Shown here one piece after another: positions 9,667 to 19,484 of a stretch of DNA of 64,000 nucleotides. The notes under the pieces are model-generated. The model saw only the letters and a list, made by a program, of their open reading frames with translations, ran no database searches and was not told the DNA's origin. This DNA comes from Gracilaria domingensis (Eukaryota > Rhodophyta > Florideophyceae > Gracilariales > Gracilariaceae), in the NCBI GenBank assembly GCA_022539475.1, contig VCMS01000053.1:124001-188000 (forward strand), in the 5' to 3' direction. How positions within the stretch are numbered: the first letter of the stretch is position 1; the number at the start of each line of letters is the position of its first letter. The position numbers and the translations under genes are program-made.

Positions 9667-9880
9667 TAAGGCGCTTATGGAGTCTTGCTGGCCATGTGCT
9701 TACTGACAACAGAAAATCTATGTTGCCGAGAATGTTTGAAGCACTTATGTTTCTGAGACAGAACGAACGTTTTTGAAATGCAAAGCTTAAGGCGGAAGCA
9801 TATCAAATTGCTCAATCTGATCGTGTGCTGTTAAGATTGCAACAGTACTCCGATGGACAACAGCTAATGGCGGATTGAGT
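9667..9880 (+). pseudogene. hAT transposase relic, C-terminal dimerization part
   Basis: Reading AGG CGC TTA TGG.. from 9668 gives RRLWSLAGHVLTDNRKSMLP then a FEALMFLRQNERF segment. This is the hAT C-terminal dimerization signature (SAxxER.FS..G...R..L...) and continues in frame from GSVADV at 5687. A TGA follows NERF, where hAT proteins usually have Trp. It marks the end of recognisable hAT sequence. Confidence 0.8.
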
Positions 9881-11925
9881 TTGTATTCGTGATTAAAACA
9901 AATGATGTCTATGCAGAGAGCTACTTCGTGAAGCATAAATGTATGCGTAAATCATGAGTTTAATTGACAACTTATTGCTAATATCTGATGTTATTGCAGT
10001 ATTATTGCAGATAAAGTTTCATATTGCAATGTTTATTGCGCAAGGATCAGTTTGATAGCCAGTATTGGATATTGCGTTCTAAAAAGCAATATATTTCAAT
10101 AATATTGTGAGCAGCCCTGCTTGTGGCAGTAACAGGTTTGACACCATTATGAACATTTTTAGCGCTCTAGTACAAGTTTAAGTCATCCATGCTTTCTTTT
10201 TGTCATGTTTAAAATGCAACGCTTGTACACGTTTGCGCGATCTCCAGTATTTTTGGTTAAAATGTTTTTGAGACCTGTTCTTCCTCGTATTTTTACAGAA
10301 TCTTTTGTTTATTCAAGTCGTTTTACTGCAAATGGGTTTTGCTTAGAATCGAACTAGTCGAATAAATTTTGTATTCAAATTTATTTGCTTCCGCTTGCTA
10401 CAAAGTACAGACAATAACCAAATCTGTCCAATTAAAGACAACTCCGAAATCTGGTTTCGTTTGGTTCTGTTTGTTACAAGTTTGGATTGCGGTTCAAAGC
10501 GGAAGAAATCCGTCCGAAGACACCCCGAGTGACAACTCAAAAGCAGAAACGAAAGACCAGGGGGTACCAGCCGTCGTGCTGCAGTTGACCCTGGTAGAAA
10601 TTTGTGTCAAATATAGGTTGTAAAAAGGTAGTCAATTCTTTTTAGGTTTGTCATTGTGTTTATGGACGAGATTTGTGTTTCAAAACGGAAATTCTTGGTT
10701 TAGAAGGAGACGGGGGACCCTGGACGATTCGGAAACCTGCTGGGCGCCACGCAGTACTCGGCCACGTAGGCACACGGGGTTTCATTAAAGAAACGCTGCT
10801 TGTGGAACATGTCAAAAGAGGGCATGGACAATTATGTCAATGTTTCTGAAAATAGCAGATCGGGTACCCGCGGTTCAGATTACAAGCACGGGATTGAAGT
10901 GCGACGAAGTTCGGTGGTGAAGCTGGACAATACCATGCTTCAAAGCATTGCAGAGGGTTAAATAGTTTAGAGGACGGGGAAGAAGTGTAGCTGCTGCCAA
11001 AGCGTTCATTTGGAGCTCGCATTCGACAAGCTGAGATGTATTGCTTCGTATCTAAAGCGAAATGTAAGTATAACCTTGGTAATGTCCATTGTTCACATAG
11101 GCTGGTGCCGTTGTTATGTTGTTGCAATCGAAATAGCAATCGTAGGCACCACGACAATCTAGAGTGAATGAATCAGTCGTCTTCAATTAATCAACTAGAC
11201 AAACAGCGGCCTGCGTTGCACCCTTGTGCTACGTAACAGTGACCAAGCTCAAGTCCATGCACAAGCTTCTTGCGATCTTGAGAGAGTTTCGCATTCATTT
11301 GCACTATGCCGCATATGTCGAGTGAATGTAAGAAGGTACCTGTACATTGCTGGTACCTTCGTACCTTCGAATACTTAACTCCAACCGTATCGCTGCCGTT
11401 CCAGAGATCTCACATCTGAAGTGTGGGGGCTCGAATTCACAATCATTTGAATTGGCGCTCATTTCCCACGTGGAACCAGAGGCCGTACGAAGTGCTATTT
11501 TTAACCCGGAGCATTTGCGGCTCGGGCATGTCTCGATTTGATTTGGTGTTGCATTTGTCTCCGTGCGGAGAGGCGTCTCCAATTGTGTGAGCGCATTTCT
11601 TCACGGTGCGTAGCAATATCTGAGAATGTATCTACCGGAAACGTAAAATGACGAATCACCGCCCCATAGTACTCAACTGACAATCGCCATGCACTCTGCG
11701 ACGCCGTTTGGAGAGGATTCTCGAATTGTGAACGCACTGCTTCACGGTGCGTAATAATTTGCATGAAAGTCTTCAACCTCAACATCCTCGTCGTAGAGCG
11801 CATCAATATGTGAATTACATGAAATCATGCGCGGGCCATTGCCTCTCCTCCACGCAAAACTCAACTTTACAATGCATTGCGTCATTTCACTTCGTCAGTT
11901 GGCGGAGAGGACAACATGGGGCTGT
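9881..11925. other. Intergenic, no gene recognised
   Basis: About 2 kb of mixed composition with only short random frames. From 11560 to 11760 two related segments (TTGTGTGAGCGCATTTCTTC.. and TTGTGAACGCACTGCTTC..) lie ~150 bp apart. A similar TTGTGTGAGCGCAT string occurs at ~19076 in the STAND/imelysin intergenic region, so this is a dispersed low-copy repeat. Confidence 0.5.
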
Positions 11926-11931
11926 CAGACA

Positions 11932-11940
11932 CCATATAAA
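11932..11940 (+). promoter_or_regulatory. TATA box of the CBM20 gene
   Basis: CCATATAAA lies about 245 bp before the ATG at 12177. No ATG occurs between the expected transcription start (~11965) and 12177, so the first ATG of the transcript is the proposed start. Confidence 0.5.
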
Positions 11941-12176
11941 TTGCCGATTCTTGACGCAGAGGCGTCTCCACTTCCTCCTTGCCCTTCTGCACTTCGACAA
12001 TTGCTCATCTTCCCGGACGCTTTCTCCCTGTGCTTCTCGGTCGTGCTTCTTGGCTCCTGGAATCCCCACATCTCTTGGATTTCACGCTTAGCACCCTCTT
12101 CCCACATCCCATACCATCCTTCTCACCCCTACACCCTACCGCACACCCCACCCAAACAACCTCCGTCACCGCAGAG

Positions 12177-13289
12177 ATGATGCTTTGGGCGGGAATTGTG
12201 CGCCTGGTCAGCGCTCTGTGTGGAAACGAACAGCGCGAGAACATGGAGACATCTCCGGGACTTTCACATATAGTCTCCTCAACTGCCGTCGCACCCGCTC
12301 GGCTTCAAGTGCCCTCACCATCGCTTGTCCGCAACGCAGCACTGGTAACTGCAGAGAAGCCGCGACGCTCCCTATCAAGCGTGCTCCCGTGGAGCGTCGC
12401 AGACAAAAGGACAATTCTGCGCCGTTCCGACAAAGTACGTGCGCGGCGTTGCCGCAGAGATCAGCGCGCCGAGAAGGCGCTTGCGCAGCAGCTGCCGCTC
12501 GTGGGACATCCGCAGACGGTGGTGATCGGTAAGCCACCGGAGATGCTTCCAGAGGGGCCGGTGTTCGTGGTCTCGCGCGACGAACTGGTTGTATTTCCCG
12601 CTGTGCACGTGCGGTGCGAGGCGGAAAGTGAAGAGTGGACCATGGGGCTGACGCTGTCGGGCTTTAACTGGCGGCGGCGCACAACGTGGGTGTTACACAT
12701 GGAGGACGCAAAGGAAGATGAGTTGGCAAGGCAGCTGAGGGCGGTGGCGATGATGAGTGAGGCACGTAGTACGGTGCTACTAACATCGTGGTCCACGCTG
12801 GCGGCGGAAGTGGCGAAGCGGGAGGGCTTCTATGTGGAAGTGGGTTCGGGCTGTCAGAAACCATTGGTGGTGCTAAGGTGGTACGGAGAAGAAGACAGGA
12901 GTACCCAGCACGACGCGGATGGTGCGGAGTCGTCGGGAAGTGTATGTAGCGGGGGCGGGGGGCTGCAGGAGACGCTTGTGACATTCGAGCTGGAAGTTGA
13001 AGGCGTGCCTGAGGAAGTGCGACTTGCGGCGGACCAGGGGCGTTTCAAGGTCGCCGGCAACTGCATCGAACTCGGGCTGTGGAACGCAGAGTTTGGCGTT
13101 TCCATGGTACGCGCGAAAAAGTGTCTGATGGCGGAAATCGTCGTCGATGGCAGTTTCGGCGACATGGAATACAAGTATGCATATTTCGACGGGAGAGGCG
13201 AGTTGGTTTGGGAGCCAGGCGAGAACCGCCAGCTACCCGCGACGAGGGAAGCGCTGCTCGAAATGAGCGATCGGTGGAGACGCGATTGA
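12177..13289 (+). CDS. CBM20 starch-binding domain protein
   Basis: A 370-residue protein with a C-terminal CBM20-type starch-binding domain (about residues 267-356): VTFELEV, then VAGNCIELGLWN, then MEYKYAYFDGRGELVWEPGENRQL. The LGxW and the WE.GxNR motifs carry the aromatic residues that contact alpha-glucan in this family. Residues 1-110 are basic and low-complexity. A middle region of ~110 residues (PVFVVSRDELVVFPAV..) is unfamiliar and is not an obvious amylase or kinase domain. The protein probably tethers itself or a partner to starch granules; if the host is a red alga these are cytosolic. The start is the first ATG after a TATA box; an upstream open extension has no ATG. Single exon. 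Confidence 0.75.
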   Translation: MMLWAGIVRLVSALCGNEQRENMETSPGLSHIVSSTAVAPARLQVPSPSLVRNAALVTAEKPRRSLSSVLPWSVADKRTILRRSDKVRARRCRRDQRAEKALAQQLPLVGHPQTVVIGKPPEMLPEGPVFVVSRDELVVFPAVHVRCEAESEEWTMGLTLSGFNWRRRTTWVLHMEDAKEDELARQLRAVAMMSEARSTVLLTSWSTLAAEVAKREGFYVEVGSGCQKPLVVLRWYGEEDRSTQHDADGAESSGSVCSGGGGLQETLVTFELEVEGVPEEVRLAADQGRFKVAGNCIELGLWNAEFGVSMVRAKKCLMAEIVVDGSFGDMEYKYAYFDGRGELVWEPGENRQLPATREALLEMSDRWRRD

Positions 13290-14368
13290 GTCGATTCTCT
13301 CACGACAGTAGCGTGCGGGTGTAAAAGCAATTGTTTGCAAGACTTTCTTATGATTGACTCGTGTATCAATGATACGAGATAATCAGAACTCAACTAATTA
13401 GTGAAGTCGTGAAGTCACCTGTTGCGCCATTGAATATCTGCAGAGACATTGAGACACAAGCTAGAGATAGTGCTTGTTGCATGGAGTAAAGGCTTTAGCT
13501 CCAGCGGCAGGCGGGCGATAAAGAGGTCAGTGTCGCAGAACAGTGCAAAAGTCGACGGGACAGTTGAAGGGGCGCACAAGCCCCAAACTGCCTGACGGGA
13601 GGCGTTCACTGCAAGGTGGGAGCACAGTGACATTAAAGACCTTCTCAACTCTGCCCGCCACATCAACTGCTACCGCGGATCAACCCGTCGCACAATAAAT
13701 GCAGCTCGAGACGAGCGCCATATGAATATCTCCATATCTCCCGCTGTCTCCGACAGCTAAGCGATCGACATCATCATAGTGATGGAGTCGCCGGGCTACA
13801 ATTTGGTGCTCGAGCGACATGCAAGACTTGCAATTCAGGGAGAACCAGGTTATTGGTATTCGGCGTGCAGACAAGGGGGAGGAAGGTATGACGCACGGAC
13901 GGAGGATGGACGCCTAACTCCGTTGTTTTCTTGGCTCTCATTTGTGTCCTCCAGGACGCACGGTACCTCCCCTTCAGCAAATGAAGGGCAACAAAATAGT
14001 GATCTACCAAAAGTATATTGAATGTGAATTATGGAAGCAAATTATACGTATGTATGATACATGATACTGATGAGAGTCGTGTTACATGTGAACTGCGCAT
14101 GCATGTGTGTTCCCGTGTGCGCATCAGAAAACGTTCCCTGTCCCTAAACCTTTTGTTGTTTGGAACAAGTGGTCACCTCGCAAAACGTCGACAGAGTCAA
14201 AACCGAGGCTTGTTCTTCGTGCGATAGAGCCTTCGCACCACTCACGCAACAGCTGAGAAAATTTAGGTCAAACAGAAGAAAATCAAAATGAGCCCCCGGT
14301 CTACCAAAACATCACTGACTTCATTGCGTCTTTGGTTTACATCATGATATGATGGTATATATTCCGTG
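13290..14368. other. Intergenic between convergent genes, no gene recognised
   Basis: About 1.1 kb between the 3' ends of the CBM20 gene and the STAND gene. Only short random frames are present. Confidence 0.5.
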
Positions 14369-17300
14369 TTATGAGCTCTCAGCCTTCAAGCCCCGTCTAG
14401 TTGCTTTAAAGAACAGCTGACATACCAGGTGTTGCAACCAGAGTATCAATTCCACGAACAGTTTGATCGCTCGATATTCTACACCGATTTCCGACATCTT
14501 ACTCAGATCGGTCTTCTCAAATCCTGACCTGTTACATTCACTGTTTGGAAGTTTAAGCTGACAAACCACAATTCGTCCATCTCGCATTCCATGTGCCGTC
14601 AAACCCTTTCTCCAAAGCGACGTATGGCACTTTGCTACTTCAAACTGACCAAGCGTGATGAAGTTATCGTTGCTACGCAGCACAGCTCGATCGTGATCAA
14701 CCACCCACGGTGTCTGAATGGATATCACGTCATTCACATCCACAGCACATTCCACATTTTCGCCAATGCCATCGCCAATGCCTTCATCACTAGCATAATC
14801 TTTTTCGCAGAGCCTGATATCCACTTCTGGAGAACTGGATGAAGATGAAGGGGCTTCACGGAAAACAATGACCACCATATCTGCGTACGTCACCCTCAAA
14901 AGGTCGGGCTCCCCCTCTTGCACAATTTCAACTGACTCATGTCTTCGTCTATAAGAGATGAGCGTTGTGCCAGGTAACGGCAACCTCCTCATTTCAGAAC
15001 CAATCGCCAACTGAACTTGGTGATCCTCAAACGACAGTTGTACGATTCTCCTCCACTTTAACCGGTGTCCCTTGTTCCGGGCATACCAGATTGTTACCGG
15101 TTCATTCCAACAAGGGCTAGTACACACAACAAGCCACTGCATATCTAGACTCAACCCGAGGGCTTCAATTTGATAGCCCGGACCATTGAGAGTTCGTGCA
15201 ACGCTTTGCTGTCCGGCCTCCACGTCCCACAGCCGAATACATTTGCTGAAGCACGCTGCACCTGCGTGTGAGCCGTCCGCAGAGAGCGTAACGCAGTTTA
15301 CGGGATCCCTACTACATACTCCAGAGAATAATGAGCGAGGGTTTTCCTTCGTTAGGTCCCAGACGCGGAGGGTTCCATCCCACATCCCTGATGCCAATCG
15401 TTTACCCTCGCGATCAATCGCCACGCAACGAATCTCACTTGGACCAATTGTCTTCTTTTCTTTCGTTCCCATATCCCCATTCACTTGCCAGATTCTAACA
15501 CTTCCACTTCCGGACAAGGATGCTAAGAACTTCCCGTTGCCACTATACGTCAACGAGGAGCCTCCGTCTTCATCCATAGAAGTGTTATCCCATGTGCTGA
15601 TACATTCCGGGTGTACATTCCAGAACTTCACAGTTTGATCCCAAGAAGTTGATGCCATTCGGTTTCCATCAGCACTGAACCTCAAGAATCGGATACCACT
15701 CGCGTGACCGGTTAATACATGCGTCAAGTTGTTTTCGGTGCCATTAACATTCCACACTCGGATAGTTCGATCATCTGAACCAGAAACAACACGCATACCG
15801 TCCGGGCTCCATGCCGCGTGCCTCACATTACTATTGTGTCCGGTGAGTGTGAGCAAAAGCTCTCCATGAGCACAGGCCACGTCCCATATTCGCATCGTTC
15901 GATCGAATGCACCGGAAGCAATTCGCTTGCCATCCGGACTCCAAGCTACGCAGGAAACATCCCCGTCATGTCCCGTTAGAACGAGAACTTCCCTTCCTTC
16001 TCGACCAGTGACTTCCCATACCCGAACAGTTTGATCATCTGATCCAGACGCTGCTTTCGTGCCATCGGCATTCCATGCGACACAATTGATAATCGCCTTA
16101 TGTCCCTTGAGCACACATACTGAAGTCTCGGGAACTTCTACGACATCGACGTTACAGGCCTCTCCATGAGTTGATTCTCTCGCAGTATGGTCGTTTTGCA
16201 CATTCGACGCTCGAATGCGATCTTCTCCTTCTTCCGTGTGAAGCTGAATACCGTTCGTTATATCACCATATTGAATCACCTTCAATGTACAATCTTCAAA
16301 ACCAACGATCAACGTTGTGTCACAAGAAAAATCAGCACAAAGAGCGACAGATTCGTTCCCTACAAGTGTGACAGCAAGCAAGGTATGACTTTTCCCGTTT
16401 GCAAGGAATAGTTTGTCGTCGTAACTGGAAACTGTACCGAATCCGTCCGAGCTGACCGTCAGAACGGTAGCCTGCAACCAGAGCCGTGGTATGTAAACGT
16501 CCTTTATGAATTCTTGTCGGTATATGTCGAGAATTGACCATACCCCGCGAGTAGTAGTAGTACCATTCTGTATTTGTCGTGGACCACAAATCAGTCTCAG
16601 ATCACGAGATATGAATCGTCCTCGGAAACCTCCAGTTCCTGGGAAACGAAAGCTTTCGGTTTCACGATTGTCTCTTTTTCTTTCGAACGGTTGCAGGGGT
16701 TGTAGCCATGGCATAACCTCAAACTCCTCAATACTTTTCAAAAACCGGTACTCACTTTGTGAACCTTCTGGAGTGAGTCTTGCGAAGAGATTGAATCCGA
16801 AAGTGCTCCTGTGTGACTTCATTTCAACCCAGCATTCTCCTAATGCTCTGTAAACCCGATGCAGACCTTCTATGTTTTGAACGCTTATGTTCGTCCCCTC
16901 ATAGATGCTTCTATCTAAAACGTCCCGAATACATTGCCAAGAACAACGATCCCCCAACCAGCGAAGCACCCATCTTGCATCCGTCACTACGCACCATAGC
17001 TCTTCAGTTAAATGGCCGTTCCGTAGGTGATAACACACATTTTGGAGAATGTAAGAATTCTGTATCGAGCTGATCCACCACGGCCGATATGGTACTGTCG
17101 AAGACCATTGAATAGCCTGGGACTCATCCAAAAAGGACCGCAGCAGTTGTCGATGATAGTTGGCTAGTTCCTCTCCGGCTTCTGATCTGCAGACATCGAT
17201 TATCCTGTCATGTACGCGCAAATACTTTTGACGATCTTCACCTCGTATTATATCAAGAAGAGACATATCCTGAAACGCTTTCATTACTCGTAGTGCATTC

Positions 17301-18781
17301 TTCCTGTCATTATCTCCATTCATACCCCAGAGACCGCTTACGACGCTGCACGGTATCAAAGTTCCTTTCTTTGCAACTCCAAGCTTCCAAAACTGTTCTT
17401 CTACGGTTTCTGACGAGTCTGAACGCCATTCTATACTTTCACTACAACGCTTCAAGCTCTGTGACACAACTTTGCAAAGGCTGTTGTCATACATTGGTGC
17501 AGCTTGCTTGGATATATCGATTTCTTCACAGAGTTCATGCACCCATGTGCTCAATGCTTCAACTGCGTCTTCGTGGTCCACGCAGTCCTTTACCATCTCC
17601 TTCAACACTGCACCTGCAATAGATAAGCATAATATCCAGCCGCCGCACTCCGAAAGCGCTTGTTCCAAATACCCTTCGCATCGTTCATCTGCTCGTATCC
17701 AATCCTCGAGATCTGCCCTCTGTTGCTCGTTCAGACTGGACATCAATATTTCTCTCGACACGTCAGACTGCACTCCCAGAAAGTTGAACTTGAGAGTCTT
17801 GTGACATTCTTTGTCTCCAATCGTTTCCTCACGAGTGGAAATCAACAATGTACTACTCAATCCGCCTTCAATGAGCTCTCGAAACGAACGGATCAATGTC
17901 TTGCGATCGCTCCACACATCGTCCAAAACAAACAAAACCGTTTTGCCTTTGAAGATCTTGGAAAGCGCTGACACTGCTTTCTGTACTCTCTCTTCGTTTC
18001 GCAAAAATACTTCGAGCTCCGTGTGACCTGCGTCAGCTGCACATCGCCCAATTTCTGATATTATGTCTCTGTCCCTGGCCTGCTCACCAACGGACAACCA
18101 ATGAACACCGTCAACATAGCGATTTCGAACTTGTTCATCCCGACACATCAACTTCAACGCAACGGTCTTACCCATTCCGCCCGGGCCCTGGACGCAATAC
18201 ACTGGAGCAAATGATGGATCGTCAGATCCGGCAACAAGCAGCTGGCGAAGCTTCCCCTCCCGATTCTCCAAGGTAGCCAGCCGGTGATTGGGCAAGGCGG
18301 GGCGAGCAAAGTGCTGCTCGAACTGAAGGTCGAGCTGAATGCTGCTCGACGAGGAAAGCGTCATGCGTCTTTCAATCTCCGCGACGGTTCCGCTGAAGGC
18401 CTGCCGAACGCCAGAGATGATTTCTATCACATGATCCAAGTCTTCCTTGCTACGCTCCGCCCTCATTGCCATCGCAGTTCTCTGCAAACGCTTGCGCACG
18501 CGTCCGCGCACTTCTGCGGATGTTGCCTTTTCGGTTACCTTGTGCAGATAGTCTTCTGCGGCTTCCAGTTCATTGGTCCAAGCGGTGACACGGTGCGCGT
18601 AGCCGAACGCGGAGAGTTCGGTGGAGTTGACGGCGATATCGTATCGCAGTTCTTGACATTCTCGTTGCAGAGCGGAGAGCGCGCTCGAGATTCGCTTTCC
18701 TTCGCGGTAGCGCTTTCCAGCGCTGGACAGCGCCAGAGATATGGTGTGCGCAACCGAAACGGCCTCGTGGGCGGCGTTCAT
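14369..18781 (-). CDS. STAND NTPase: NB-ARC-like domain with seven WD40 repeats
   Basis: A 1470-residue single-exon protein. Residues 1-~150 are an alpha-helical N-terminal domain of unknown type. The nucleotide-binding module has a P-loop GPGGMGKT, Walker B VLFVLDDVW, an LLISTREE sensor motif and a GG....SIAGAVLKEM helix, as in NB-ARC/AP-ATPases. A helical region follows. The C-terminal half has seven WD40 repeats, each ending in a VRVWEV/MRIWDV-type strand, enough for one beta-propeller, then a ~250-residue tail. Proteins built this way act as NTP-switched sensors in cell death or immunity; the ligand cannot be told. The start at 18781 (MNAAHEAV) is supported by the decayed duplicate at 23918-24112, which begins MNIAHQVV. 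The frame is open further upstream to 19183, but that part lies in the shared promoter. Confidence 0.88.
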   Translation of the reverse strand: MNAAHEAVSVAHTISLALSSAGKRYREGKRISSALSALQRECQELRYDIAVNSTELSAFGYAHRVTAWTNELEAAEDYLHKVTEKATSAEVRGRVRKRLQRTAMAMRAERSKEDLDHVIEIISGVRQAFSGTVAEIERRMTLSSSSSIQLDLQFEQHFARPALPNHRLATLENREGKLRQLLVAGSDDPSFAPVYCVQGPGGMGKTVALKLMCRDEQVRNRYVDGVHWLSVGEQARDRDIISEIGRCAADAGHTELEVFLRNEERVQKAVSALSKIFKGKTVLFVLDDVWSDRKTLIRSFRELIEGGLSSTLLISTREETIGDKECHKTLKFNFLGVQSDVSREILMSSLNEQQRADLEDWIRADERCEGYLEQALSECGGWILCLSIAGAVLKEMVKDCVDHEDAVEALSTWVHELCEEIDISKQAAPMYDNSLCKVVSQSLKRCSESIEWRSDSSETVEEQFWKLGVAKKGTLIPCSVVSGLWGMNGDNDRKNALRVMKAFQDMSLLDIIRGEDRQKYLRVHDRIIDVCRSEAGEELANYHRQLLRSFLDESQAIQWSSTVPYRPWWISSIQNSYILQNVCYHLRNGHLTEELWCVVTDARWVLRWLGDRCSWQCIRDVLDRSIYEGTNISVQNIEGLHRVYRALGECWVEMKSHRSTFGFNLFARLTPEGSQSEYRFLKSIEEFEVMPWLQPLQPFERKRDNRETESFRFPGTGGFRGRFISRDLRLICGPRQIQNGTTTTRGVWSILDIYRQEFIKDVYIPRLWLQATVLTVSSDGFGTVSSYDDKLFLANGKSHTLLAVTLVGNESVALCADFSCDTTLIVGFEDCTLKVIQYGDITNGIQLHTEEGEDRIRASNVQNDHTARESTHGEACNVDVVEVPETSVCVLKGHKAIINCVAWNADGTKAASGSDDQTVRVWEVTGREGREVLVLTGHDGDVSCVAWSPDGKRIASGAFDRTMRIWDVACAHGELLLTLTGHNSNVRHAAWSPDGMRVVSGSDDRTIRVWNVNGTENNLTHVLTGHASGIRFLRFSADGNRMASTSWDQTVKFWNVHPECISTWDNTSMDEDGGSSLTYSGNGKFLASLSGSGSVRIWQVNGDMGTKEKKTIGPSEIRCVAIDREGKRLASGMWDGTLRVWDLTKENPRSLFSGVCSRDPVNCVTLSADGSHAGAACFSKCIRLWDVEAGQQSVARTLNGPGYQIEALGLSLDMQWLVVCTSPCWNEPVTIWYARNKGHRLKWRRIVQLSFEDHQVQLAIGSEMRRLPLPGTTLISYRRRHESVEIVQEGEPDLLRVTYADMVVIVFREAPSSSSSSPEVDIRLCEKDYASDEGIGDGIGENVECAVDVNDVISIQTPWVVDHDRAVLRSNDNFITLGQFEVAKCHTSLWRKGLTAHGMRDGRIVVCQLKLPNSECNRSGFEKTDLSKMSEIGVEYRAIKLFVELILWLQHLVCQLFFKATRRGLKAESS

Positions 18782-19484
18782 GGTTGCGCCGGTAGAGTAG
18801 GGCTTCGGGGCATGTGGCGCCGAGATACTCCACTTCGTGAAGTTCACGAGCGCTGCGGAAGGACATGACCGGGCAGATCCCACGCGCGTTGCGAAATGCC
18901 CGCGGAATGGGGCCCTCAGGTGAGATACAGCACACGTCGCTGTAAGAGCACAAACCCTAAACTTCAGCGTGGCCAACTTGGCTGTGTGGCACCGAGTCAT
19001 GTGCTCGCTTTGTCTGCTCACGTGAACGCCGCAGTTCGTTAAACGAACTTCGTTTGGCACGTTTCCGCCCCGACGATTGTGTGAGCGCATCACCTCATCG
19101 TGAAGGTTGATCCAGAACGGAACACTATCCATACAACGTCCGCAAGATTGCCGCGCGCATTCTTGCGGCTCGTTGAGCATCATGGGCAGCGCCTGTTCCG
19201 AATCAATTCCCGAGCGCTCCTAAACTCATGTCACCGCCGTGGTCGCCGCGGGTTTTCGTGCGCTGCGTCGACTTGGGAGCGCCTCCCCAGTTGAGAGTCT
19301 CATCGTATCCGCTCGCACATGCGCGCGCATCATAGGTACGTAAGATGCTGCGGTACAGACTTATCCCTATTTAACCACGGCGCTCAAAAAGCGCAAACCG
19401 ATCTCGCTGACCGTTTGTCCTTGTAGCAATCTCCCTACCTTAGTCTCGAGGGCTCGCTTTGCAAACTTTTCGTCGGCACCCAAC
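18782..19484. promoter_or_regulatory. Bidirectional promoter region of STAND and imelysin genes
   Basis: The two genes start 703 bp apart, head to head. A TATA-like CTATTTAAC lies at ~19368-19376 for the imelysin gene; the first ATG after it is 19485. The degenerate duplicate at 24113-24918 preserves blocks of this region, for example CAAACCCTAAACTT, CTCATGTCACCGCCGTGGTC and GTATAACTACGGCGCTCAA. This shows that the pair and its promoter were duplicated together. Confidence 0.65.

Larger units (their letters stand above)
5688..9669. repeat. TAA target-site duplications of the Harbinger element
   Basis: TAA stands at 5688-5690 and again at 9667-9669, immediately outside the terminal inverted repeats. 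A 3-bp TWA duplication is the hallmark of PIF/Harbinger insertion. With one TAA copy and the element removed, the hAT reading frame is continuous. Confidence 0.9.

Noticed and set aside
18782-19183. N-terminal extension of the STAND protein
   Set aside because: It lies in the shared promoter. The duplicate copy shows homology from the internal Met (MNIAHQVV), while the extension is not conserved as protein.
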